Of a DNA stretch of 64,000 bases, positions 16,180-24,077 are shown piece by piece; position 1 is the first letter of the stretch; the number at the start of each line of letters is the position of its first letter. Source of the DNA: CAIYUC01 sp963682005. Lineage in GTDB: Bacteria > Bacteroidota > Bacteroidia > Bacteroidales > FEN-979. The DNA lies in contig OY820914.1 in the NCBI GenBank assembly GCA_963682005.1, forward strand, positions 3,534,001 through 3,598,000. Direction: 5' to 3'. The notes below the pieces were generated by a model, which had not been told where the DNA came from, made no database searches, and saw only the letters and a program-made list of their open reading frames with translations. The position numbers and the translations under genes are program-made.

Positions 16180-17564
16180 CCTGATTAATTCATTAGAAAC
16201 ATTTTCTTCAACAAAAACTTCGATTTGGGCGTGATATTTTCAATTTTTTGAAACAACCCGTCGAAAAAGGCCCTTCGTCGATCATTCACTGACATCACTA
16301 AAGTCGTTTTTCTGCTATGTCTGACAAGGTAACTCGCTATTGCAATGCATTGGAACTTCAGGGTTGCCAAAGTCGGATCATGCTTGGAATTTATCAAAGC
16401 GATCTTGTATAGACTCATCAGATTATACGCTACACATACCCAGCGAAAGGCTGCTTCGGTGGCACCAAAATCTTCACAGCAAAAACCGTCAAGGCCGTAA
16501 CTCTCTTTCAGTTCTCTGATTTGAGTTTCAGCTTCGGCCCTATGGCGGTAGAGTTCCCAGATAAGGGGATCGGCCAGTTCCAGATTCGTTACGAACGCCG
16601 AATAGAGGTAGTTGGAAAACTCATCGTATTCCTCAAACAAAGACTTGCCGCCGCAGTTTTGATATTTGCTTTTGCTTTTTCGGACAACCACTACCCTGCG
16701 GGCATGATCCCAACCCGTTAACTTGCATTCAATGGAACACATGTCTATTCCGTCGGAATACGAAACCCAGCTATCCGCTTCGAAGATGTTCCGGACCAAG
16801 CCTGCATACATTTTTGCTGCAACAATATACTTCAGTTCGTTTTCCTCGAGAATGTCCAACGTTGTTTCACTAAAGAAGCCACTGTCTGCTCTGACCAATC
16901 CTATGTTCGATTTGTCCAGGGTTTTAAGCAACATCGTGATAAAATCTTTGATGTCTGTACTGCTGACGCTGTCGCCAGTGCGCATCCATGACTGTATTAC
17001 CATTTTGGCTTCATCTGCAAAAGCGATTAAAGGATGATGAGAACCACGACCTGGCTTTCTTGGATTATAGCCCACTTCAACACCTTCCTGATTGCCGTAA
17101 CGGGTAATGACAGTAGAATCGATATCCACTGTGTGGTATTTTACCTTGAGTTTGGTAAACCACCAACGGTTAAGTTCGATAAAAACCTCATCGTTTAACT
17201 CGACATCAAACTTTTTAAAAAATCGGCTAAACGTGCTTTCACTTGCCATTCCTTTAGACCAACCAAACATCTCGCTGACTACTTTATCGTGTCTAAGCAG
17301 TCCGGCATGGGCCAAACGGCGTGCTCCAAGGATAACACTGACCAGAAAACCTTCGATGATATCCACGGGATCATATCCCCTGTTAGAGCCTGGCTGAGGC
17401 AATGGTAACGAGGAGATCACGTCCTGAAGTCCGCTGTTCTGATAGAAGTTCTTTACGGTTGTCAGACCTCCGAATGGAGTGATCGGGCGATCGGTGTACC
17501 TGATGTCAAAATCTGCATCCATCGGGTGTTAGTTGAAATGAACGGTGAAGTTAGTGAAATCAGG
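16180..17564 (-). mobile_element. IS1380-family insertion sequence
   Basis: A single transposase gene nearly fills the element. Candidate ends are CCTGATTAATTCATTA at 16180 and, on the other strand, CCTGATTTCACTAACTT reading inwards from 17564. These match imperfectly and begin with CC, as is usual for this family. No convincing target duplication was found, so the exact ends are approximate. It separates the CT4 immunity gene from a truncated gene fragment. Confidence 0.75.
16185..17522 (-). CDS. IS1380-family DDE transposase
   Basis: This is a 445-residue transposase with the RNase-H-type catalytic residues in family context: VDIDST (first Asp), VRADSGFF (second Asp) and YRHRAEAETQIRELK (Glu, the 'RAE..I.ELK' signature of IS1380). 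The N-terminal GYDPVDIIEGFLVSVILGARRL and the C-terminal LLKKMFLMN complete a normal-length protein, and there is no frameshift. It is probably active or recently active. The stop codon lies within the left inverted repeat. Confidence 0.92.
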   Translation of the reverse strand: MDADFDIRYTDRPITPFGGLTTVKNFYQNSGLQDVISSLPLPQPGSNRGYDPVDIIEGFLVSVILGARRLAHAGLLRHDKVVSEMFGWSKGMASESTFSRFFKKFDVELNDEVFIELNRWWFTKLKVKYHTVDIDSTVITRYGNQEGVEVGYNPRKPGRGSHHPLIAFADEAKMVIQSWMRTGDSVSSTDIKDFITMLLKTLDKSNIGLVRADSGFFSETTLDILEENELKYIVAAKMYAGLVRNIFEADSWVSYSDGIDMCSIECKLTGWDHARRVVVVRKSKSKYQNCGGKSLFEEYDEFSNYLYSAFVTNLELADPLIWELYRHRAEAETQIRELKESYGLDGFCCEDFGATEAAFRWVCVAYNLMSLYKIALINSKHDPTLATLKFQCIAIASYLVRHSRKTTLVMSVNDRRRAFFDGLFQKIENITPKSKFLLKKMFLMN

Positions 17565-17598
17565 CATAAGAGAAAAATGTTGTATTTTTATTGAATAG

Positions 17599-17883
17599 AT
17601 CAGGATTATAAACCTTGGTACTTTATCCAGCCTAAATCTCCTGTATTCCAATCTGGGATATAAATTAAAGGAGATTAATTCTTTAAAAAAGGAATTTGAT
17701 CTGGTTTGGGACCTCAGGCAATTGGAAGCAAAAAGGATAAACCTGGCAGCACTTACATCTTTTTTATCAATTTCATATGGACTTTCCAGAGATATTGGGA
17801 ATCCCATTCCGATTTTATTGGATTGGAATCCGTATATCATTAAATTTTTAGGGTCATCACAGAAATGCGTACCTGGTTTTTAG
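17599..17883 (+). pseudogene. gene fragment of unknown function, no start codon
   Basis: Directly right of the IS1380 element is a 94-codon open frame (after TAG at 17596) with coherent protein-like sequence and no ATG. It includes LYSNLGYKLKEINSLKKEF, WDLRQLEAKRINLAALTSF and DWNPYIIKFLGSSQKC, ending at TAG 17881-17883. It looks amphipathic and helical. It is probably the 3' part of a gene cut by insertion or recombination. I do not recognise the family. Its end contains the 22-bp string that also occurs at 6376-6397. Confidence 0.4.
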
Positions 17884-17900
17884 ATTTATTCAGAGATCCC

Positions 17901-18358
17901 TCTTTCCCCAACTTTCTTTAGCAACCACCTAAAGAAAGTTGGCAAAGAAAGGTCTCCGCTGTGGAAAATTTGCTAAAAAACTTCAAACACACTAAAAAAT
18001 CCGGGGCTTCGGTTTTCGGGCGTTGCTGTGAAAACCTCAGCCTGATCCGGATTTTTCTTTACGTGTGCTTTCGTTTTTCTTTACGCAAATTTCCCAAGGC
18101 GGATTTGGAAAAGGAAAATATTAACCAATATGCCTTAGGGTTTGAGGCGGGGCACCCACTCGGCGAGGATTCCGTTAAAAGCCAGACAGAGAAGTGAGTC
18201 CCGGTTTGGAGTATTCATTTTCAAAATGGAAATAGCTGACCCGGGATGAACGGCTTGTCTGGCTTAGGAATCGAGCCGTAAGTGGGTCGCCGAAAACCCA
18301 GGCTGCCTTTTTCTTTTCGTTCTTTTCTTTTGGGCATGCAAAAGAAAAGAACAGAACA
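17901..18358. other. structured non-coding repeat element with hairpin ends
   Basis: The element is bounded by a 14-bp perfect stem (ccaactttctttag at 17908-17921 with its complement at 17929-17942) and a 13-bp perfect stem (gttcttttctttt at 18319-18331 with its complement at 18340-18352). Between them are long nested pairings: 17963-18003 (ggaaaatttgc, cacac, aaaaatccgg) with 18047-18094, and about 18154-18188 (acccact, gattcc, gccagaca) with 18255-18287 (tgtctggc, ggaatc, agtgggt). A further hairpin AGCC..GGGT/ACCC..GGCT lies at 18274-18304. ORFs across it ignore this structure and look spurious. It could be a structured RNA or a palindromic mobile element. Confidence 0.55.
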
Positions 18359-18453
18359 GAACATGATTACTGTAATTGCTTATTTACTGGTAAAATGTGT
18401 GTTTTATATTATATGGGATAAAATATTTTTTACCTTAAGTACGCGTTATTGCG

Positions 18454-18876
18454 ATGAACCAATTTTTATATACAATAGGATTTTTTGAAGCAGCCCGAGA
18501 ACTCGAAATTCTTACTTGGGACGAAAGAATAATTGGCGGTCTACCCAGAACAAGTTTTAATCCGAACAATAAAATCCTTTCATTTTACAATGTTCCTGAG
18601 AAGGTTGACTATAAAAATCAAGTACAACTAAATATAATAAAGGAGGAATTGAGGCAGGAATGTTATGAAACAATCCTTGCAAAGTTTAAACTTCTTTTTT
18701 CATATTCTGATATAAATTATGTGTTTGATCCTGATCTGGTATATTTCCTTTGTACCAACTGCGCTGAACTTATTGTTAATGGGCTTATACATCTGAAAAG
18801 CACGAAAGATCAAAATCATAGGAAAGCCTCGGAATGTTCAATTATTCCCCGCCATATGCCGGTTAGTTCATCGTAA
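18454..18876 (+). CDS. hypothetical protein
   Basis: This is a 140-residue ORF starting MNQFLYTIGFFEAARELEIL, with no signal peptide and mixed helical composition (NIIKEELRQECYETILAKF; FDPDLVYFLCTNCAELIVNG). AT-rich composition matches the surrounding accessory DNA. I recognise no family. It lies between the structured element and the IS200-derived MITE, and its last ~20 codons run close to the MITE end. It may be a small accessory gene or a remnant. Moderate support rests on length and codon pattern only. Confidence 0.4.
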   Translation: MNQFLYTIGFFEAARELEILTWDERIIGGLPRTSFNPNNKILSFYNVPEKVDYKNQVQLNIIKEELRQECYETILAKFKLLFSYSDINYVFDPDLVYFLCTNCAELIVNGLIHLKSTKDQNHRKASECSIIPRHMPVSSS

Positions 18877-18900
18877 GAATGGATGTTTTGATGATATAGT

Positions 18901-19064
18901 GAATTACCCCGGCCTTCAGGCCGGGGGTTGGAGAAGGGCTGAAACAACGGGCTTTAGCCCAAAACAAAAGGATCATGGGATACATAAAGCTCAGAAAATA
19001 TTTCGGGCTAAAGCCCGAATTTCCTGTTCCGGACTTACCCCCGGCCTGAAGGCCGGGGTAATTG
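18901..19064. mobile_element. 164-bp MITE, internal-deletion derivative of the IS200-like element at 6422
   Basis: The element has the same ends (GAATTAC ... GTAATT), the same outer hairpin (CCGGCCTTCAGGCCGG left, CCGGCCTGAAGGCCGG right) and the same inner pair (gggctttagccc, gggctaaagccc) as the complete element. Between them only atgggatacataaag, the first five codons of the transposase (MGYIK), remains, joined directly to the 3' end. It lacks a transposase but should be mobilisable in trans. Confidence 0.88.
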
Positions 19065-19076
19065 AAAAATTATCAG

Positions 19077-19241
19077 GTATCAATCGCGTCTACTTAAAAT
19101 ATATTTTCGTTCTTTGAAATCCTTGGTATAACTGGTTTGTAGAAGAATTTTCGTCCGTGACGAATTGAATTGATTTCAAAGTTTAATCAACACATGGAGA
19201 AATCACCCTCCCCAATTTGGGGAAAAGCCAGATAAGGGGCC
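19077..19241. repeat. Rhs-orphan leader repeat, copy B
   Basis: This is a near-copy of 9913-10078 placed at the same position relative to an Rhs core fragment. It ends in ccaatttgggg, aaaagccag and aaggggcc, directly before the GAA codon that starts the fragment. Confidence 0.8.
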
Positions 19242-19436
19242 GAAGAGTATCACCCGTTTGGGACAACCTCATACCGAAGTGGCCGAACCGAAACAGAGGT
19301 TTCCCTGAAGAGATACAAGTATGTTGGCAAAGAGCGCGATGAAGAAACCGGGCTTTATTACTATGGCGCCAGGTATTATGCGGCATGGCTTGGGAGGTTT
19401 GTGAGCGTGGATCCGTTGCAGTTTCCCGAGGGTTGA
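19242..19436 (+). pseudogene. Rhs core tail remnant without a toxin domain
   Basis: A frame of 65 codons from EEYHPFGTTSYRSGRTETEV through KERDEETGLYYYGARYY to GRFVSVDPLQ, then FPEG and a stop. It starts at the same core codon as the orphans at 10079 and 14367. The core end, the toxin and the immunity gene are missing, so this is the emptied right-hand edge of the Rhs array. Confidence 0.82.
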
Positions 19437-19880
19437 CAGCGGCATTCCGAAAAAAGATGTATATGGGATCATGGGCTGCTATGTTTTGGTTAATGCACAA
19501 AGATAATTGGCCGGAAAAGCCTGCGGTAGTTCCAACAGGGTTCCGGAACCCTTGTCAGATCATTGAATTCCTGAGTGATAGGTAGTCGTTCTATAGTGAA
19601 CCTATAGGACTTGTATAGTGGTTCTATAGGACTTCCGGCCTGCGGCTGGCCTGTTCCCGGCTTGTAGCCGGATCGTAGCCGGATCGTAGCCGGCTTGTAG
19701 CCGGCTTCTTCCCGGCTTGCTGAAGGGGTGGGTATATAAATGCAGACAGCAGATAATCGATAACCGGCTGGAAATTCTCGATGAAAACGGGAAGGCAGTT
19801 ACAGGGCATTCGCTTTTAAATAATACCTTTACAACCTGTAATTTGTGAAACACATTAGAAACCCTAACCTTTCAATCACC
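19437..19880. repeat. intergenic region with a period-11 tandem array
   Basis: About 444 bases without a gene. They contain a short duplication around ttctatag/cctataggactt (19590-19636) and six 11-bp units of the type cggcttgtagc/cggatcgtagc at 19658-19723. The short ORFs here are products of the repeat. The promoter for the M3 peptidase should lie at the right end, where ctgtaatttgtg near 19840 is a weak TAnnTTTG match. Confidence 0.7.
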
Positions 19881-21989
19881 ATGAAACACATCCCGATCCT
19901 GATGCTGGCGCTGGTCATTCTTGCTTTCGCCGGTTGTAAAAACAAAAAAATGTCAGATAACCCATTCTTCAACGAATACACAACCCAGTTCGAAGTCCCG
20001 CCGTTCGACAAGATCGATACGACACATTACATGCCTGCTTTCCTTGAAGGCATCAAACTTCAGAATGAAGAAATTGACAAGATCATCAATAACAGCGAGG
20101 CTCCCAACTTCGATAACACGGTGCTGGCATTTGATAAATCAGGTAAGCTGCTGACAAAAGTCAGCAAGGTGTTTTATAACCTTACCGAGTCGACCACAAA
20201 TCCACAGATGCAGGAACTGGCCCGGAAATTAAGCCCCATCACCTCCAAGCATGGGGATGATATCGCATTAAATGAAAAACTTTTCCAGCGGATCAAAGCT
20301 GTGTATGACAAGCGGAATGAAATGAACCTTGACAGCCAGCAGATCAGGGTCGTGGAGAAGTACTACAGGGATTTCGAGCGCAATGGCGCCAACCTGCCGA
20401 AAGACAAACAGGATCAGTTGAGGAAGATCAACGAGGAACTCTCCATGCAATCACTTACATTCGGGGAGAACCTCCTTGCCGAAAGCACTAAGAATTTCCA
20501 GATGGTACTGGACAACAAAGCAGATCTTGACGGATTGCCCGAGGATGTTATTGCCGGCGCTGCCGAAACGGCAAAAGATGCGGGAATGCAGGGCAAATGG
20601 ATGTTCACCCTGGCCAAGCCAAGCTGGATCCCCTTTCTTCAGTATTCAAAACGCCGTGATCTTCGCGAAAAGATATACCGCGCATGGTTCATGAGAGGCG
20701 ATAACGGGAATAAGAATGACAACAAGGAGATCGTTTCCAAAATCGCCAACCTCAGGATCGAAAAGGCAAAGTTGCTGGGATATCCCAGTTATGCCGCCTA
20801 TGTCATCGATGAAAACATGGCGAAAACCCCGCAGAATGTGAACGACTTCCTGATGAAACTCTGGAATGCCGCATTGCCGGTTTCAAAGAAAGAAGTTGTT
20901 GATATGCAGAAGATCATCGACAAGGAAGGCGGAAAGTTCCAGCTCGAATCCTGGGACTGGTGGTATTATGCAGAAAAAGTGAGGAAAGAAAAATATGACC
21001 TCGACGAAAGCGAACTGAAACCTTATTTCAGTCTTCCCGGTGTTCGCGACGGCATGTTCATGGTTGCAAACAAGCTTTATGGAATTACATTTACCAAACG
21101 CACTGATCTCCCGGTTTACCAGAAGGATGTTGAAACATACGAAGTGAAGGAAGCTGATGGTTCCCATCTTGGTGTGCTTTACCTTGATTATTATCCCCGT
21201 GATTCAAAGCGCGGAGGCGCATGGTGCACCGATTTCCGGTCTGCAGGTTATGAGGACGGAAAGCGGGTTTACCCCGTCATTTCAACTGTCTTCAATCTTT
21301 CCAAGCCTACAGCCGATGCTCCTGCATTGCTTGGCTGGGATGATGTGACGACGATGTTCCATGAATTCGGCCATGCATTGCACGGGCTATTTACAGAAGG
21401 CAAATATTCACGCACCGCTGGCAGTGTACCTCAGGATTACGTGGAACTTCCGTCACAGATCATGGAGAATTGGGCCGGTGAGCCTGAAGTACTCAGAGCC
21501 TATGCAAAGCATTATAAGACCGGAGAGGTGATCCCCGAAAAACTCATCGAGAAGATCGACAAGAGCGGGCAGTTCAACCAGGGATTTACCACTGTTGAAT
21601 ACCTTGCCGCGTCGTTGCTTGACATGGATTATCACGTCCTCACGACACCCGGACCGATCAGTGTGAACGATTTTGAAAAGAAACAGATGGATGCCATCGG
21701 CCTGATCAAGGAGATCATTCCGCGGTATCGTTCAACCTATTTTGCCCACATCTGGGACGGAGGATATGCAGCTGGTTACTATGTTTATATCTGGGCTGCC
21801 GTTCTTGATGCCGATGCCTTCAATGCCTTTAAAGAATCCGGAGATATTTATAACAAGCAGATGGCTGCTAAATTCAGGAAGTACTGCCTGCAGGAATCCG
21901 GTGATGATGAAGGAATGATCCAGTACCGGAAATTCAGAGGACAGGAACCGTCGATAGAGCCTTTGCTGAAGCGCCGGGGACTTAAGTAA
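19881..21989 (+). CDS. dcp: M3 family peptidyl-dipeptidase (Dcp-like), lipoprotein
   Basis: This is a 702-residue zinc peptidase. The chosen ATG (19881) gives a lipoprotein signal peptide, MKHIPILMLALVILAFAGC, with lipobox AFAGC; an upstream ATG at 19845 would bury it. The catalytic motif HEFGHALHG (His494, Glu495, His498) and the downstream PSQIMENWAGEP helix, which supplies the third zinc ligand Glu, are intact. Length is normal for Dcp/oligopeptidase A enzymes, which remove dipeptides from peptide C-termini. The lipid anchor suggests action in the periplasm, possibly in peptide nutrition. It is monocistronic, followed by an 81-bp dispersed repeat. Confidence 0.93.
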   Translation: MKHIPILMLALVILAFAGCKNKKMSDNPFFNEYTTQFEVPPFDKIDTTHYMPAFLEGIKLQNEEIDKIINNSEAPNFDNTVLAFDKSGKLLTKVSKVFYNLTESTTNPQMQELARKLSPITSKHGDDIALNEKLFQRIKAVYDKRNEMNLDSQQIRVVEKYYRDFERNGANLPKDKQDQLRKINEELSMQSLTFGENLLAESTKNFQMVLDNKADLDGLPEDVIAGAAETAKDAGMQGKWMFTLAKPSWIPFLQYSKRRDLREKIYRAWFMRGDNGNKNDNKEIVSKIANLRIEKAKLLGYPSYAAYVIDENMAKTPQNVNDFLMKLWNAALPVSKKEVVDMQKIIDKEGGKFQLESWDWWYYAEKVRKEKYDLDESELKPYFSLPGVRDGMFMVANKLYGITFTKRTDLPVYQKDVETYEVKEADGSHLGVLYLDYYPRDSKRGGAWCTDFRSAGYEDGKRVYPVISTVFNLSKPTADAPALLGWDDVTTMFHEFGHALHGLFTEGKYSRTAGSVPQDYVELPSQIMENWAGEPEVLRAYAKHYKTGEVIPEKLIEKIDKSGQFNQGFTTVEYLAASLLDMDYHVLTTPGPISVNDFEKKQMDAIGLIKEIIPRYRSTYFAHIWDGGYAAGYYVYIWAAVLDADAFNAFKESGDIYNKQMAAKFRKYCLQESGDDEGMIQYRKFRGQEPSIEPLLKRRGLK

Positions 21990-22010
21990 AGTTAGAATTC
22001 AAAAATTGCG

Positions 22011-22091
22011 TACCCACCCCAACCTTCGGTCTTCCCCTCCCAAGTTCCCCGCGTACGCGGGGATCCAGGGAGGGGATAAGAGGGGTGGGTA
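22011..22091. repeat. 81-bp nested palindromic repeat, copy 1
   Basis: The ends tacccacccc and ggggtgggta are inverted. Inside are cccctccc/gggagggg and the central stem ttccccgcgtacgcgggga. Copies of the same 81-bp length are at 27872-27952 and 35657-35737 with only a few base differences. A separate hairpin (ccccgcttctgcgggg, about 22120-22135) follows. Confidence 0.92.
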
Positions 22092-22163
22092 TGTTGTTAT
22101 TCTGAAGCCTGCAGCCTATCCCCGCTTCTGCGGGGATGACGGAACCCGCAGCCTGTACCCCAA

Positions 22164-22197
22164 TTTCCATTTTTACCCTTAACTTTGCCATGTTTGT
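22164..22197 (+). promoter_or_regulatory. candidate Bacteroidota promoter for the sigma-54 regulator gene
   Basis: A perfect TAnnTTTG box (taactttg, 22190-22197) lies 14 bases before the start codon at 22212. A TTTC at about 22164-22167 lies roughly where the upstream TTTG element would be. The position is plausible but the upstream element is imperfect. Confidence 0.4.
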
Positions 22198-22211
22198 GAA
22201 AAAAACCAGGC

Positions 22212-23561
22212 ATGATTAAGGGAACGATACTGATCATTGATGATGAAGCGAAGTTAAGATCTGCTTTATCGCGGATCATTGAACTTGAGGGTTACCATGT
22301 ATTCCAGGCAGACACCGCACAGAAAGCGTTTGTCACCCTTGAGCAGCAGAAGGATATCTCCATCATAATCTCCGATGTCAGGCTGCCTGACGCGAACGGG
22401 ATCCAACTGCTGGAAAAGATAAAGGGAAAGTACCCATTTTGCGAGGTTATCCTTCTGACAGCCTACGGAACGATCCATGATGGCGTAAAAGCCATGAAGC
22501 TGGGCGCATTCGATTATGTCACCAAAGGTGACGGGGACGACCAGATCCTTGTGATCCTGGAAAAGGCGAATGAAAAAGCCCGGATGCAGCGAAGGATCCT
22601 CGACCTTGAAAAGAAACTCAAAACGCGTTACAGCTTTGAGCAGATCGTCGGAAAGTCAAATGTTCTCAGCGATGCGATCAGGCTTGCTAAAAAAGTCGCT
22701 CCGGAAGATTCAACGGTGCTGATAGAAGGGGAAACCGGAACGGGAAAGGAACTGTTTGCACAGTCGATCCATAATGCCAGCCCGAGGAGAAGCAAATCGT
22801 TCATCGCCGTCAACTGCTCTGCATTTCCGAAAGAACTTCTCGAATCAGAGGTCTTTGGCTACAGGAAAGGCGCTTTTACCGGTGCTAATTCAGATAAGAA
22901 GGGCCTTTTTGAAGAAGCACATGAAGGAACCCTTTTTCTTGATGAGATCGGGGACATGGATATTGAGCTCCAGGGAAAATTCCTCCGGGTGCTTGAAGAT
23001 CAGTCATTCACGCGGATCGGTGATACGAAGCCCATTAATGTGGATGTACGTATCATTGCCGCAACCAACAGGGATCTTATGGCAGAATCAGCCAGTGGCC
23101 GGTTCAGGACCGACCTCTATTACAGGCTTTCGGGTTTCAGGATCGTTATACCACCGCTTCGGGACCGGATCGAAGACCTGGATGAACTGGTATCTCATTT
23201 CATCAGCTTCTATTCCAAGAAAACGAATAAGAAGATCACCGGCATGAACGATGAATTCTTTAAAAAGCTTAAGGGTTACAAATGGCCTGGAAACACGAGG
23301 GAATTGAAGAATATGATCGAGCGGGCCGTCATCCTTGCTGACAGAGAACAACTGACGGCTGATCTTCTTCCGTATGAGATCGTAAAACCTGCAGGTGACA
23401 CAGCCATTAATTCCTTTGAAGGCACGATGGAAGAACTGGAGAAAATGCACATCCGGAAGATCCTTGCCATGACCCGGGGAAACAAGACCAAAGCCGCTGA
23501 AATCCTTGGTATCGGTATTCCCACCCTTTACCGTAAAATGGAGAAATTCGGGATTGAATGA
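22212..23561 (+). CDS. sigma-54-dependent response regulator, NtrC family
   Basis: This 449-residue regulator has a receiver domain (phospho-acceptor Asp55 in IIISDVRLPD; Lys105 in DYVTKGDGDD). An AAA+ domain follows with Walker A GETGTGKE (173-180), the sigma-54 contact loop GAFTGA (220-225) and Walker B LFLDEIGDM. A Fis-type helix-turn-helix closes it (MTRGNKTKAAEILGIGIPTLYRKM). Such proteins open sigma-54 promoters when phosphorylated. It sits directly upstream of kdpFABC in the same orientation and, with the histidine kinase at 29686, probably replaces the KdpD/KdpE pair used in E. coli. A hairpin terminator at 23750 separates it from kdpF. Confidence 0.93.
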   Translation: MIKGTILIIDDEAKLRSALSRIIELEGYHVFQADTAQKAFVTLEQQKDISIIISDVRLPDANGIQLLEKIKGKYPFCEVILLTAYGTIHDGVKAMKLGAFDYVTKGDGDDQILVILEKANEKARMQRRILDLEKKLKTRYSFEQIVGKSNVLSDAIRLAKKVAPEDSTVLIEGETGTGKELFAQSIHNASPRRSKSFIAVNCSAFPKELLESEVFGYRKGAFTGANSDKKGLFEEAHEGTLFLDEIGDMDIELQGKFLRVLEDQSFTRIGDTKPINVDVRIIAATNRDLMAESASGRFRTDLYYRLSGFRIVIPPLRDRIEDLDELVSHFISFYSKKTNKKITGMNDEFFKKLKGYKWPGNTRELKNMIERAVILADREQLTADLLPYEIVKPAGDTAINSFEGTMEELEKMHIRKILAMTRGNKTKAAEILGIGIPTLYRKMEKFGIE

Positions 23562-23599
23562 CCTGAATCCTTTCATTATTTTAACCAAATAATTTTTTT

Positions 23600-23665
23600 A
23601 CCGCTAAGGCGCCAAGACGCAAAAAAAATTGAGTATTCTTAGCGTCTTAGCGTCTTAGCGGTTAT
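23600..23665. repeat. word-repeat palindrome (ACCGCTAAG / GCGTCTTAG words)
   Basis: The left arm is accgctaaggcgccaagacgc. The right arm repeats gcgtcttag twice and ends agcggt. The arms pair across an A/T-rich loop to form a stem about 20 bp long, downstream of the sigma-54 regulator gene. Confidence 0.75.
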
Positions 23666-23749
23666 AAGTCAAATTTAAATTTATCGGGTACCCGGTTTGA
23701 TTATAGGATCAGACCTGTTGTAATTTCAAAACCATTTCATAATAGTACG

Positions 23750-23777
23750 AACCCTTTCATTTTGGAAGGGTTTTTTT
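23750..23777 (+). terminator. intrinsic terminator between the regulator and kdpF
   Basis: The 9-bp stem AACCCTTTC / GGAAGGGTT (one G-U pair) has a 5-base loop and is followed by a run of seven T in all. It lies about 190 bases after the regulator stop and 210 before kdpF. It could end the regulator transcript or act as an attenuator for kdp. Confidence 0.65.
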
Positions 23778-23987
23778 GTGAGATGTTCTTTAACATCTGC
23801 AATCAACCTGTTTATTCATAGTTAGTTGTCTGACTTCATTTTTTTTGGAATGCTAATTGAGAAAGGGCATTAAAATATAAAGGTCCTTCAGTATGATAGC
23901 ACTCATTCTTATTTTAACCGGAACCGCCTGTTTTTCTTTATTTTTCAAATCAATCGATTTTTTCGATAAAATGTAAAATTGAATATC

Positions 23988-24065
23988 ATGATCATCTTGT
24001 TCATCATCGCCATTGCAGTGTTCGGCTATATATGCCATGTACTTCTCCATCCTGAAAAACTGTAA
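23988..24065 (+). CDS. kdpF: KdpF-like small membrane subunit
   Basis: A 25-residue ORF (MIILFIIAIAVFGYICHVLL, then HPEKL) ends 12 bases before kdpA. A single transmembrane helix with a 'GY....L..PEK' ending is the pattern of KdpF, the small subunit (29 residues in E. coli) that stabilises the KdpABC complex. Its position as first gene of the operon is the canonical one. It is too short for most gene finders. The call rests on the helix, the C-terminal motif and context. Confidence 0.85.
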   Translation: MIILFIIAIAVFGYICHVLLHPEKL

Positions 24066-24077
24066 AAGCCTTCGACC

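Noticed and set aside
17529..17840. 103-residue minus-strand ORF right of the IS1380 element
   Set aside because: It is the antisense shadow of the better fragment at 17599-17883 on the plus strand.
17961..18197. 78-residue ORF across the structured element
   Set aside because: The sequence follows the paired arms of the palindrome and has no protein-like pattern.
18271..18305. group II intron domain V-like hairpin (gagccgtaag...gaaa)
   Set aside because: Only a superficial match. The bulge and catalytic triad positions do not fit and no intron-encoded protein is present.
23845..23860. sigma-54 promoter before kdpF (ttggaatgctaattga)
   Set aside because: GG is present, but the -12 element reads GA instead of GC. 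It is too weak to call even though sigma-54 control is expected.
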